Positions 1 through 11,515 of a stretch of DNA of 64,000 nt are shown here, piece after piece. The stretch comes from Brugia malayi (taxonomy: Eukaryota; Nematoda; Chromadorea; Rhabditida; Onchocercidae). Location: the NCBI RefSeq assembly GCF_000002995.4, contig NW_025062475.1:8932187-8996186 (forward strand), read 5' to 3'. The notes beneath the pieces were generated by a model. It had not been told where the DNA came from and did no database searches. It worked only from the letters and a program-made list of their open reading frames with translations. Every line of letters starts with the position of its first letter. The first letter of the stretch is position 1. Made by a program: the position numbers and the translations under genes.

Positions 1-364
1 TTTAATTTTTAGGCTTTGAAAGAGGAAATACTAAAGGAAATAAAAATTAAACTTTGTTGATGCGTATAAAATCAATGTCGAAATCACTTTCATCCTTTTC
101 CAAAAAAAAAAGAAATAAAATTTTGTCTTTGGAAGAAAAGAATGACCTCTTTGCTTCTATTTTAAAAAATTTAACCTAAAAAAACTTTTGACACAAATTG
201 CATTTTAGTTTATGCAAAAATATGCACGACACTGTTTGCAAATACAATGATTCATTTGCAAAATTTTTGCGAAAATGCACTTGATGACGACTTTTCAAGT
301 TCTTTTCTCAATATCATTAATGAAATATTAAAGCATATTTTACTGAAATAATATTAAAGCCAAC

Positions 365-1693
365 CAGCGGACAAGACGCCATAGAAAGAAATCAACATGA
401 AACGAAAATTATAGCCATACTTGAATGAACTCAAACAACAGAAAGAAACCAAGCAAAATGCTAGGAGTGGGAGCAATCTGAAACTTATTTGTAATTTATT
501 ATTAATTAAGTGATAATTTAAAAGAAATGCACAAATTTCATTTGAGCTACCTTCTAGTTCGTTCTACTATCAATTTCATATCCCGTTCATACTGGCTACT
601 GCTCCACTTTGTTATTTTTATATTTGAAGGGTATTTCAAACTACGCTCCACATAACTGTCCCAGATATCATCGAATTTTGTGATATGATAAGGTGGTGGA
701 AAATCGAAAATCATGCGAACACATCGAGCCGAAATAATGACGCCGGAATGTTTTGCGGTATGTACGCCACCATATGTGGTGCCCATGAAAATAGTCTGAG
801 ATGTGCTGAAAATTCACTGTGAAATACAGCTTTATAAACTTTTGCTACTCTATTAACAATTTTCAAAAACTGTCTTTTATTGATTGGTTTATGATATGAG
901 ATATTAATTTGGGAAGATTCCTATTTATTATTTAAGCAGTAAACAAACTTGTATATGGGAAGGTGCCAAATGGGATATTGAACAGGTTGTGATAGTGTTA
1001 GATATGTGTAGGACAACAAGAATAAATCAGGAAAACAATGTCGTTCATATTCTGGTACTTTCGAGCAAAGGTTGGAATAACTTATCATGCCGTCATTATG
1101 CTTCACCTTCAATTTTCCTCATCAGAAGATAACTGCATGGCTATCAATTTTTGCTATGAATAAAACAAGATATCCTCACACTTAACAGTTCCAATTTATT
1201 TCGGACATTTCGATAAAATTCAACAAATTGAGGTTCGTAAATTGAGCCAGACAATACTTCAAAATTGAGAATACGCAAATTTGGCGACAGAAATGTACGG
1301 TCATAATAATATATTCCATGCGGAAATATTTTCTCGATTCTGAAGATGAAATACATTTTTCAACTCTTTTTTCTCATTAGGGTGTGGTCAGAAATTACTT
1401 CACACATTTTTAGGGAATATAAATTTTAAACTCCGAAGTTCTAAGTTTTCATTTTCAAGATTTCAAAATTCAAAAATATACTTATGTTTGTTGCGTTCAC
1501 TTGCTGAGTTTTGAGGTACGAAAAGTTTGCTTGAACCGATTGCGCTTGGTTCCCGAAAAAGCTGACTGAATGAATCGAGAAAGGGGATGAAAAAAATGCA
1601 GAAGGAACAAATGGGAAGTATTGCAAAATGCAATGGACGTTGTGCGATAGAGTCGCCCAAAAATGCCCCGACTTCTCGAATATAACTTTCCAT
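365..1693 (-). CDS. Patched-related (PTR/PTCHD-type) transmembrane protein, 5' part
   Basis: I assemble five exons on the minus strand: 1693-1482, 1339-1182, 1117-949, 805-551 and 477-365. All have GT donors and AG acceptors, and phases agree at each join. Exon 1 starts with ATG and gives a first membrane segment followed by the motif LFVPQNSASER. Exon 2 has IFPHGIYYYDR, exon 3 has YSNLC and a YP motif, and exon 4 has MGTTYGGV. These follow the order of the first extracellular loop of nematode patched-related proteins. Exon 5 codes for further hydrophobic segments ending in GVLSAG. The family has about 12 membrane spans and a sterol-sensing domain and is used in worms for cuticle and membrane traffic. 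Only about 300 codons are visible; the rest should lie left of the window. I see no convincing next exon in 1-364. Confidence 0.72.
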
Positions 1694-4231
1694 CGACGTT
1701 TTACTTAGACCCAGCAGGTGATCAATAAGAATATATCAGAATTTAAAGTCAACAAGTCTTTCCAATAAGATTTTAAAGGCTGAGGTGGAATTATTTGAAC
1801 CATAAATATCGGGACGTATATGACCCACTCAATACCTTCTGCTGCAGCGTATACCTAATTCGACAGATATTTAATGGCTTGTAGTATTCATTATTTGATT
1901 CGGAGCGAAAGAGGCAACAATTAGTATGTTCGTGTCTGGTGTTTTGATTGCTCAACAACAAAATTTAATATTTGTGCTGGGATAATAACTTTTTAAGATT
2001 GCGAAAGGATTGGTTATAATTTTAATATCGTTACCTGAGTATCGTCACCGTACTTACATGTAATTATCGTCCTCTTCTCTTATATCTCTTCTTATATTCG
2101 GTATCGTCAATCATTCATTTCCTTGCATTTATAACAATTCATTCGTCTACTTCTAAATTGTTCCAAATTTTGAATACATTTCAGTTTCAGGAATATTATC
2201 GATCACAAATATAATAGTGAAGAAGTCGTTTTTCCATAGCACATCTAAAAAATATCAATGTAAAATAAATTGCTATTGATAGAAAACTGTGAATTTAAAT
2301 AGCATTTTAAATCAGTTTCGTTATTTTTTCATAAAAAGCGCAACAAAGGGAAAGGCTCCAATGTAAAAGTTTACTCAACTATAAATGTAGCGGACTCATG
2401 TACTTATGAATAAGTCTGAAAAATAAGATTAAAGATAAGATCAGATTATTATTTATCTGTGAACAAACGTAAATCTACAGTATGCTTTATATTCTTATGC
2501 AGTGCTGCTAATTATAGGATGTATTGATAAAATTTTGAAAATATTTTTTTTTCGGCAATCTTTGTTACTGCAATTAATTGAGTTTCTGTCAATTAAACGA
2601 TCAAACAAGTTACCGTCGCAGTGTAATGCAAAATATATCAATGGTAGATATAAATTTGATCCTTTTTTGTCTCATTAGCTGAGATAAAATTAAGTATATA
2701 ATTATAATTAACCATATAGCATGAGTTTGCAAGAGATTTTGCTACGACGAGTATTTTTAAACTTCATGTCTAAAGGCCTTTTTTTTTCGAGAGAATTGGT
2801 ATTTTGAAGAGAAAAGAAGACAGCAACTGTTTTACTTGGAGATAATCTGAAAGAGTAAACAACAAGAAAAAAGAAAAACTTTCATACGGTAATGAAACTT
2901 TACAACACGTCAAATGAAGAGTTGTTTTTAATTTCGAGAAAAAATTTTACATTTTGGCAGAGAAAATAAAGCAACATACTTGTTGCTCATTACTTACCAA
3001 ATATTGTTTTTCAAATTTTAATGAATAATTAGTGAAAAAGTGAAATGGGCAATCCATGTCATTCGCACTATCTAAAAAGTTTATTTCCTTTTCTTTTTCA
3101 CATATCTTTTAAATTTCTTTTCTCAGAATTCGTTAAGGAAACTTTATTTTCTCTTCAAATTGCATATAAAAAGCCTACCACTCTGATATCTTGATAGTTA
3201 ATTCAATTCTTAACTTTTTCTTTTATTTTAATAGTAGAAGCTAGTTATCTAAAATCTTATTCCTTCGATGAAATAAATGTGTTCATCGATCTCGCCGAAC
3301 AACTCAATCTCACTTCATTAAGTGAGTTTTTCACTTATTTTACACATAGTTCGAAAATATAATCGAAAGAATGAATCTTCACAATGCTCGTTGATTTGGA
3401 ATTCAAAGACTAAGAAATTCAGAAATTACCTAAAGAAACACATATAGTCTCGCTTGAAAAATGAAGGAGATATCTATCCTTACAAATAAAGTGCAGCATG
3501 GAGATTTCTTGAATGTTTCAATAAAACAAAAAAAGAAGTAATTGAATTTAATGATGAATAAATATTGTAATTAAATGATGTCATAAAGTTTAAGTCAAAA
3601 AAGTCAAACATTGTTTTTTAGTCTGTATTGAAAACTTTCAAAATCAGTTTGAGGTACATGCTTTCATATTCTACCATAACACAATACAAGAACAGCATGA
3701 TTTCTTCTATGAATCATACATCACTTCTGAAAGCTCAAAATTCTTATTAAGCAGGGATCGTAATCACTGGGTAGGCCATTTTTAGTTTAATCCTAATTTA
3801 AATAAATCTTAAAACCTATATGAAGAAATCTTTTGCATAAATTATGGTTTAAGAATACTACTGGCTTGGCTTCATCCATCACTTTCCAGCATTATCACTT
3901 CATGCAATGTCTTCAAGTTGCCGTTGAAATAAAGGCGACTGCATCCGAATATATTATAATGCTTACGGAGATCTGCAAAGTAATTCATCGGTAGTTGGTT
4001 TATATTTACCTGTCACTTGTTTACAGGATAAATTACAAGTAGGGAACGTTTTGTAATTGCGGAAACTCAGGTCAAAAGCTGAAATCTGAAATACAAGTTT
4101 GTTTCTATTTGAGCTGTTGGGCTATGTTTACTTGCAAAGCATGCAATATTAAGTCTGTTGCATGAGTAAAACCCTCGAAATGAAAATTTCAATTTAAATT
4201 CAAATGTTGATGTTTTTTCAATTTTTTACAG
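1694..4231. other. AT-rich intergenic region
   Basis: No exon-like reading frame is visible on either strand. The part next to 1693 should hold the promoter of the patched-related gene. The right end runs into an exon remnant of the acyltransferase pseudogene, whose upstream exons, if any survive, I could not recognise. Confidence 0.5.
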
Positions 4232-6968
4232 ATCATTTGCCCTAGATGTGTTTTTGGCATTCTCAAGAATTCGAACCTTTCAAACAATAATGAATAAGTC
4301 AAATGGGCAGAAGAAAGTGATTACATGCATATTTGGTTGGCGCGTTATTGCAATTGCATGGGTAATCATAGCACATTCTTTAATTTTAATCCAAGTAAGT
4401 TCGATTATGCTCGAAATATAGATGGACAAAGATTTTGTCTATCTATACTTCAGATTTGATATCTGTGCATGTTACAAATTAAAAAGTTGTATTTCCAGTA
4501 AGTTGTAATTTTTCGAAAAAAATTTATAATTTTTTGTGTAAGTTAAAAAAATTTTTAATATTTTGAGTTAATCTAATGATATATACAAATCAAAAAAAAA
4601 AAATTTCTCTTTCAGGGTTATTTGAAAATTTTGGATGAATATAGACTAAAAATAATTTTCTTCATCAAATAGTGACAAATAGTTTCTTCAGCATGGATGC
4701 ATTCTTTCTGCTGAGTGGTATTTTAATAGCGTATAACTGATTTCAACAGAAACAGTGCAAACGTTGCTCAGAAATTTTTTGGCGTTAGTGCTTATTCTCT
4801 ACACCAAAAGCGAATTACGTTCAAGCATTTCTAATAACTGATTTTTTCGGAGATTACAGGTAGTGTAAAGACAAATTTAGGCATATTTCACGCAGTTCTA
4901 AGTAAATTTTTAATTAGTCGAAAGAATAGTCTAAAAGTCTACAGCTGCAATATAAATTAAACGGATAAATTTGGAATTTGAATGCATCACATTTTAAATT
5001 GGCCTGAGAACATATTCCACCACATTATCATAATGTTAAGAATAAGAATTAGTATCATTGAAAGCGATAAGAGCTGTCTAGTTATTGAGACAGACGTATA
5101 ATTAAATACATTGTCGAGAAACACCTATTCATTTAAAAAGGGTTGAAAGCGTTGAAATAAAGGAAAAAGTATAAAAGTATATTTTAATGCTGAGAGATGT
5201 GTGTGTCTCATTTGAAATGCCTATTAAAAGAATTTCCATAAGTTTGAAATAAAAGAATTGACATGGAACTGCACTGAGAGGTTTAACCTAATATTTGAGT
5301 AAGCATTTAAGATCAGTCAGTGTGCTAAGATGAAAACAATTTTCAGATTAGATAGCGACTTTTTCTTATTGGCGCAAGTTCTATTGGCGTTTTTATGGCC
5401 AAATATACCATACCTCATATTATATATTCCAGCAGAAATGCCGTGTTACATTACCGCCCAATCTGGAAAGTTGAAGATCCAAGTGATCTTGCATCAATAA
5501 CTAGTGGAAACTTTGTTGTTTATCAACACTGTCATCGATGATAACTGTTTACCATGGACTTGGTTTGTTGATTCTTCCTAATTTTTGTTAGGAAATGAAT
5601 CAAAGTTTCCATAAATCAAAATGAGTTGAAAAGAAGGAAAAGGAATAATTTCTCTAAAAAATCATAATTTCTTTCACACAATCATTACGAAAATGTCATA
5701 CAAGATAGGACTGGTGATATGATCTGTGGTGACAATTAGTGTTTCTGCAGTGTTAAATGTCATCAAAACGAGACAATTTAGCTTTCCTCCAACGCAATTC
5801 GTATGGATGACACCAAACATATTTAATGCTGACTACACAGAAGTAATCGTTTTTTCTAACAAATATCATTAGTAGCTTACTTATACAGTGATCGACATCA
5901 GCCTTGGTTAGATTGTGTCTGACTGAATTAATACTGGTCAGAATATAGTACTGATTCAGCATAAAATAGAATCATACGTTATTGTCTATATTTCAGCATC
6001 ACCGTACTATTTATATTAAATTACAATATTGAATTAGCCCTCATATTGCTGGAATACTGTTAGGATATTATCTAGTAAATAATAAACTGAAATCATTACG
6101 GAAAAAACTTTATTTGGGATGATGCTTCAGGGATGGAACTGATGGTCATATCATCTGTTATATGGTGCCTTACATCGTACCACATGGACAACAGCAATTT
6201 CTTGGCTTATTTTTGCGTGTCACAGTGGACAAGCTTAATACTTGGACCGTCTCCTAAGTCTTTCATTCCTCGCATCTCTCGAAAGGCTCTTATGCGGTAT
6301 CTTTATCGCCGTTTTATTTTATAATAACCAAATATTTACCGACACGAATGCCTCGTTTTTAGCATCACCTAGTATAATCTATCCAAACTGCTCCCAGTAA
6401 ACATTGGCAAATGGCTCAAGCTCACAAGGAATGAAAAAATCTTTCTGAGCCCTTGGGAGGATTATAAAATAATCACATATTTGTTTGATCACGAAAAACC
6501 ATATGAAAAAAGTAGTCTATGACAATAACTTCTTTTATAAGAAGAGTTCAAGATTTCTTGTATTCTCTTTCTGTTATACATCGCCTAGACATACTTCTTG
6601 ACATAAACATTTCAGTAGATATTTTTATACTTCATGTATTTTATAGGTTTGTTTGATTCATTTATTAGTAGTAGGCGGTTTATTTATAAAGAAAGGATTT
6701 CCGATCGTCTTCGATGGAATACAAACACTGCTCGTTTTTGGTATTGAACAAATCGTTTCATATATTCTTGATTTTTCTACATGGAATACAAACACTGCTC
6801 GTTTTTGGTATTGAACAAATCGTTTCATATATTCTTGATTTTTCTACATTGTTTATCATCGAGTGCCCTTTCATAAACATCGACAATGCACTATGGAAAA
6901 GATTGAAATCGCATGACGCACAAGGAATGGGTGTGGAAAAAACTGTTCAAAAAAAAATGAATCATTAA
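4232..6968 (+). pseudogene. NRF-6-type acyltransferase-3 membrane protein, decayed copy
   Basis: Separate fragments follow the order of nematode NRF-6/NDG-4 acyltransferase-3 proteins. 4232-4394 is a well-spliced exon coding for a FALDVFLAFS start and a hydrophobic helix with AWVIIAHS. 4616-4737 carries the SMDAFFLLSGILIAY motif. About 6030-6100 gives SPYIAGILLGYYL. 6165-6350 gives TTWTTAISWLIFACHSG in one frame. 6800-6965 gives the final helix and a conserved IECPF motif. Between them the frame is broken: after 4616 the reading ends in tandem stops and the conserved motif resumes one frame over, a stop follows at about 4738, and a stop interrupts the 6165-6350 part. A 67-bp tandem copy at 6714-6847 shifts the frame again. 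A working gene with unusual introns is less likely. Confidence 0.6.
6714..6847 (+). repeat. Perfect 67-bp tandem duplication
   Basis: The 67 bases at 6714-6780 are repeated without change at 6781-6847. The unit codes for a hydrophobic part of the acyltransferase-3 C-terminus. As 67 is not a multiple of three, the two copies are read in different frames; only the second leads in frame into the conserved IECPF motif. Confidence 0.95.
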
Positions 6969-7155
6969 AATAAGGATAAATTTCAACTTATCCAGAATGC
7001 TTCTATTGGTTTTCATAATGCTTGCAAACATCTTATTTGAAAAGAATAAGATCATTTCAATTCCTTAATATATATTTATACAAGAGCATCTGGTCTTATG
7101 CAAATATCAGTAAAGATTATTTAAGAAAAAGATAGCTCTATTTCCTTCCTTGCTA

Positions 7156-7944
7156 TCATCTTGTTGTTGAGACATCTGTTATAACAGGGAGGTAAATGTG
7201 CTGTATAGCTGATAATCGATCTTTTAAAGAAACTAATGTTTGCTCCGCAAGAGCTATATTCTGCTGGCTTGCAAAAGTTGAACCTTGATGGGCAGTGCCA
7301 ACACAAACATGACTTAAATATTGCATTTGAGCACTTAGATCACTCTCGATAGAATTAAGACACTTTTTGAATGCTGATGATGCTTCCTCCATCTTAGATT
7401 TGCTGATCTGAAATAAAACTGAAAAACTGCCGTAGAAATTATTGAAATAACATAAAAGATTTGCGAGGATGCTATTTTAGTTTCATGAATCCCATTTCTT
7501 GGTAAATTCCTCAATTCTTACAAGTCAACCATAGTGCACCGACAAATAATCGAATAGTGATGCAAAAAATTTACATGAATAATAGACAGTTTCTTTCCTT
7601 TAATATGTACGGTGAGACTGACAGTTCCCTCCTCCTCAGTAATGAATAATACCGAAATAATGAAAAATTAAATAATGGAAATTCATATCGTTTCAAAGGT
7701 TCTGTTAAATTGCGATGGGAAAGCTGGGAAAAACTCCAAATCATTTCGCATTTTATGAAGTAAAGTTCTCTTAATTCTCTTAAAAACGAAACATATACAT
7801 AACACTTGCTTGTTTCTCCTTACTCAGTTCATTGATACATGTTTGCGCATGTCTGATCAATTCAGCTATTTTCTGCTCAACGTCGCCGATAGCTTTCAAC
7901 CGCCAGGCCAGCTCTGAACCGGATGAAGTGCTCAAATTCGACAT
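7156..7944 (-). CDS. mdt-11: Mediator complex subunit 11 (MED11)
   Basis: Two exons, 7944-7810 and 7407-7156, give 128 residues; MED11 proteins are usually about 115-130 residues long. Exon 1 carries RLKAIGDVEQKIAEL and INELSKEKQ, and exon 2 carries SDLSAQMQYLSHV and GTAHQGSTF, matching the conserved helices of MED11. MED11 pairs with MED22 in the head of Mediator and helps bring TFIIH and RNA polymerase II to promoters. The only join that keeps the frame uses a GC donor (CAA|GCAAGT at 7809-7808) rather than GT. The ATG at 7944 follows a TTTTTAG that could accept a spliced leader; an upstream in-frame ATG at 8067 is less likely. The gene is divergent to the mS26 gene. Confidence 0.85.
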
Positions 7945-8779
7945 ATCAAAAACAGTACTAAAAAGCGTCGTTTTGGATCCACAAAATCTACAAAAAATTA
8001 GCCTGTTTACTTTGCAACGATACCCTTTAAACGACAAATAATGACAGAGAAGCATTTCTCGATACATTATTCACATATACTTAAGTGAAGTGACATTTCA
8101 TCCATCTATTAGATGGCTGTTAGCAGTGTCCTACTTACCGGCATGAAGTACCACTTTGGCGCTGCTTATGGACTTCTAAAAACATCGGTTTTCGGATGTA
8201 ACCATTAAAACTGAGAATTATGAACAAATTCATCTTACAGCACCGGTGTTCACATACCAACAGCGCTAAACCCGTGACCCCACCTTCGACCCACTAACCA
8301 ACTTGCTCGACAGAAGTATCAAGCCCCCTCCTCACCGAATACCTTCTTTGGGTTCGGAGACGATTTGCAAGAAGCAAGATGCAGCTTTGTTGACATTGAT
8401 GGTTCGTTTCATTTTGATTAAATTGTAACCAGGAAGTGTATAGTGTTGTTGTGATTTGGAATGCCAAAAGATCATGTGAATAAAGGAAATGAAGGACATA
8501 AACGATCCCTTATGTTCGTGCTTAGAGACACATCCTTTCTTCATTACTTTAAATGTTGATTCATTGCAAGAAATTTTATGTGACAAATCTCTCCGTACAT
8601 GAAACATCAGATTAGATTAGAAATTTTGGTGGGACTTGTTGGGCATTTGTGAGAGACAGAGAAACTGTATTTCAGGAGAAGATATTGAAATGCGATGGAT
8701 TGCAATCTCAAAGATATCACATTGGACGTTAAGTTGGGAATCGTTGTGTTTGACCTCTGATAAACTAATGACACACCAA
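7945..8779. promoter_or_regulatory. Shared upstream region of MED11 and mS26
   Basis: About 830 bases lie between the start of MED11 (minus) and the proposed start of mS26 (plus). Short open frames here have no recognisable protein character. The position implies that it holds both promoters; I see no specific motif. Confidence 0.4.
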
Positions 8780-10318
8780 ATGTGTGTACTTCTATCGTCA
8801 CAACGCAGGTGAATCTTCATTTCTATGTCTTTAACTTAAATCATTTCGTCATTTTGCGCATCCTGTATATTCTCATTTCGCTTTCTTTTTTTTTTTTTCC
8901 ATTTCTCTTTCTTGCATTTAATAATATATTTATCAGTTTTGAAGTAAATTTCTTCTTTGATTTTTTTTAAAATGAATTTTTAGCATTTTTGCATCACTAT
9001 TTCTATTGGAAACTGCACGACCAAAAGGTATAAATTTGCGAAGCTGTCGATTAATAAGTAGGAAGATTCCTCCACCTGGAAAACCACCAATTTGCCCTCC
9101 TGCTAAAAGAGTATTACGCTTTTGTTATCATTTTCTTATATTTTTCTTCAAGTGCTTCGGGATCTGTTATCTTCAACTTCTACTTAATTCGTTTCTGTTA
9201 CTATTTTAAGTCAAAAAGTCCATTTAAACAACTTTATTGTTTAAGCATAGTTTCTATCATCTCTCATGTGCTGCATAGTGATTATTTATTCTCGTCAAAC
9301 AGATGTTTATTTGAAGATGTGTATTTAAAGATATTGTATCATGTTGTGCATCATCGTTGGATGAGACCCGATGTTGTCAAAGAGTTATTATGGCGTCGAC
9401 ATGTTTACAACAATGCTATAGTATCTTTGCGTAAATTGTTCAAAGAAGAATATGTTAGAAACAAATATGAAGGTGCAAATTTATCAGATATTTTTATGGC
9501 CTTTATATAAAACTTCAATAATAAGGAAGTATTCTCTATAATTTAGTCATCTTTGATAGAAATCTACAAAGAAAATATTTTAAGATATGATAGCTAAGGA
9601 AAAGCGAGAAGAGAGTGAAGAATTTGAGTATTTATTATCAGTAAATGAAGAGAGAAATCGAGAAGCAGCAGAGTTGGTTTCTCTATTCTTTTTTTTCTTT
9701 TTTTTTTTGCAATAAAACTTGCGATTAAATTTATTTTCACATTTTTTTTAGATCTTTTGAATTGGTAAAAAATTTTTTAAGTGTGAATTCAGGAGAAGAG
9801 AAGAGCGTGAAAAGGAAGAGCTGAGGAAGATGGAGTGCGAATATTTAAAAAGTATTGAAAAAGAATTGGAAAGGAAGGAAATAAATATAAAACAAAGGAT
9901 GAAAGAAGTGCTTCAGATGGTAATTTGTTCTTGATGCTTTTGTACTTCACTATATCTTACTTACTCACTTTTTCAATCAGTTTCCTTTTTCATCATAGAT
10001 ATTTTCCATTTTTATATGTTTTGTTGTATGCTTGAAATATATCAGGTTGAGCGGAGCAAATATTTCGTAACTGACGAAATTTTGGATGAGAAACTGGAGG
10101 AAGCTTTGGATAATCCAGTCGTTTATGATTACGCGGTAGATTTGCAAGGTAATAAATATTATGTCCCAGTACCGGAAAAATATATCAAAGGTACGCCTCC
10201 TCGCCAAAAGGGGCGCATGTACGATGTTACTTTGGGTACAGAGCATTACAGTAAGTTGGTGTCATTCTCTGCTGATTCGAGTACGAATGCTCTGAAAGAG
10301 GGCTTTAAACGGAAGTAA
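8780..10318 (+). CDS. mrps-26: Mitochondrial small-subunit ribosomal protein mS26 (MRPS26)
   Basis: Well supported exons are 9303-9472, 9585-9672, 9793-9919 and 10046-10318, all frame-consistent. They code for a charged helix rich in E, R and K and a C-terminal part with YFVTDEILDEKLEEALD and YDYAVDLQGNKY, which matches the end of MRPS26. A 5' exon at 8984 to about 9107-9118 carries PPPGKPPICPPAK. A possible first exon at 8780-8808 (MCVLLSSQR, donor AG|GTGAAT) joins it in phase and gives an Arg/Ser-rich start suited to mitochondrial import. The join from the 8984 exon to 9303 is not resolved: the obvious donor after 9107 is in the wrong phase, while a donor at 9118 joined to 9251 is in phase but adds unconserved residues. 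mS26 is a structural protein of the mitoribosome head. Confidence 0.75.
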
Positions 10319-11235
10319 AGCAAATTTAAAATACTTGTTTAATTACATTTGATTTGAAATTTGTTACAATTTGCTTCAAGTAATTAGGAATTTAAAATCC
10401 AAAAAAAAAAAATTTTTTTTGTTGTTTAATAGTTGAATCCAATTTATAACAGAATTTATAAATGTTCTAGATGATTAGGAAGCAGTTGATAATATGGTTT
10501 AGAAATTGAAACCCAAAGAAATAAATGATAGCGATTTCACCAACTACTAATGATAACACATAGGACGCATTAGTATAGGGGTTTTATGGTATTGGTAAAT
10601 ATACTATTCAATCTGTGAATTATAGGTTTTTTACAAATTTTGAACTACTATTAAATCACTATAAAATACTTTTGCGTATATTTTAAATCACTATAAAATA
10701 CTTTTGCGTACTGCACACTGTTGTTCATTTTTAAGTAATTACTTTCTGTATTCGTTTTCATTTTTATTATACTTGTAATATTTCTGGTGTTAACTTTTGA
10801 TAACTTGACTATATGGATTTTTAGAACTTGCATATTTCATGTTATATCCATTATGTGTTCTCCTGCCGTTTTATCATGAAATAAATAACTTAAAGATCTA
10901 AATTCAGTTTCGAATTTTCGTTATTACGTCATTTATCTTTTCAAAATTGGAAATTCATGGTTAGTGGGATTGATATCGAAGCATGGAATTTTAGGTTTTG
11001 CGTTTCAAATCTGCACTAACTGTCTTTTGCCAGTTATGTCTTTCGATATAATCTTAATTATGCTTGTTCACATTTAGTACCTTGTGGTTGACACTCCTGT
11101 GCACAGCGATTTTTTCATTATCCTCCAAAAAAGCAAGCTAACACCAGTAAAACACAAGCATAAATTAGGTATTTACCGTGGATATTAATCTTTATCATTG
11201 GTTACATCTTTTTTTTTTTTTTTTTTTTTTTTTCA
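10319..11235. other. Intergenic region with small repeats
   Basis: No gene is visible. It holds the 3' end of the mS26 transcript, a 28-base direct repeat near 10651-10710 and, at about 11209-11234, a long T run ending in a CAG. Confidence 0.5.
10651..10710 (+). repeat. 28-bp direct repeat, 32-bp period
   Basis: The stretch at 10651-10678 is repeated exactly at 10683-10710, with four bases between the copies. It lies downstream of mS26 and codes for nothing recognisable. Confidence 0.9.
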
Positions 11236-11405
11236 GTTATAAAGATACTGGTACACAGGAAGCTTTAAGCAGCTTTGCAACTACATGTGGAGACATTACC
11301 ATTTTTATGAATAGGCATGAGGCAAGTGTGTGGACTGCACTATATAGTTGGGTCATTAAAGCATGGGAAATCTTCAGTTCTTTTCGGAATATTCGTAACT
11401 CCGTG
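11236..11405 (+). other. Possible 5' non-coding exon upstream of the WIP gene
   Basis: A run of about 30 T residues ends in CAG at 11235 and is followed by about 170 bases ending in a G|GTAAAA donor at about 11405. One frame is open across it but has no recognisable similarity and does not lead into the WIP start. It could be a leader exon of the WIP gene or an unrelated stretch. Confidence 0.25.
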
Positions 11406-11515
11406 GTAAAAGTAGTTCATAGGTTTTTGTGCGTCACTTGTAAATAATTTTTGGATTCAGTTTCAAAAGTTTCAATTGTTTATTATATCTTTTATGTATT
11501 ACTTTTTAGGAAGAG

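Noticed and set aside
343..364. Possible 22-base intron after the fifth exon of the patched-related gene
   Set aside because: Too short for nematode splicing and the frame after it is soon closed.
4250..4290. GGTTCGAATTC on the minus strand, like a tRNA T-loop
   Set aside because: No acceptor stem or anticodon arm can be drawn around it; it lies in the acyltransferase remnant.
8332..8607. 91-codon minus ORF between MED11 and mS26
   Set aside because: No recognisable domain and no supporting splice structure.
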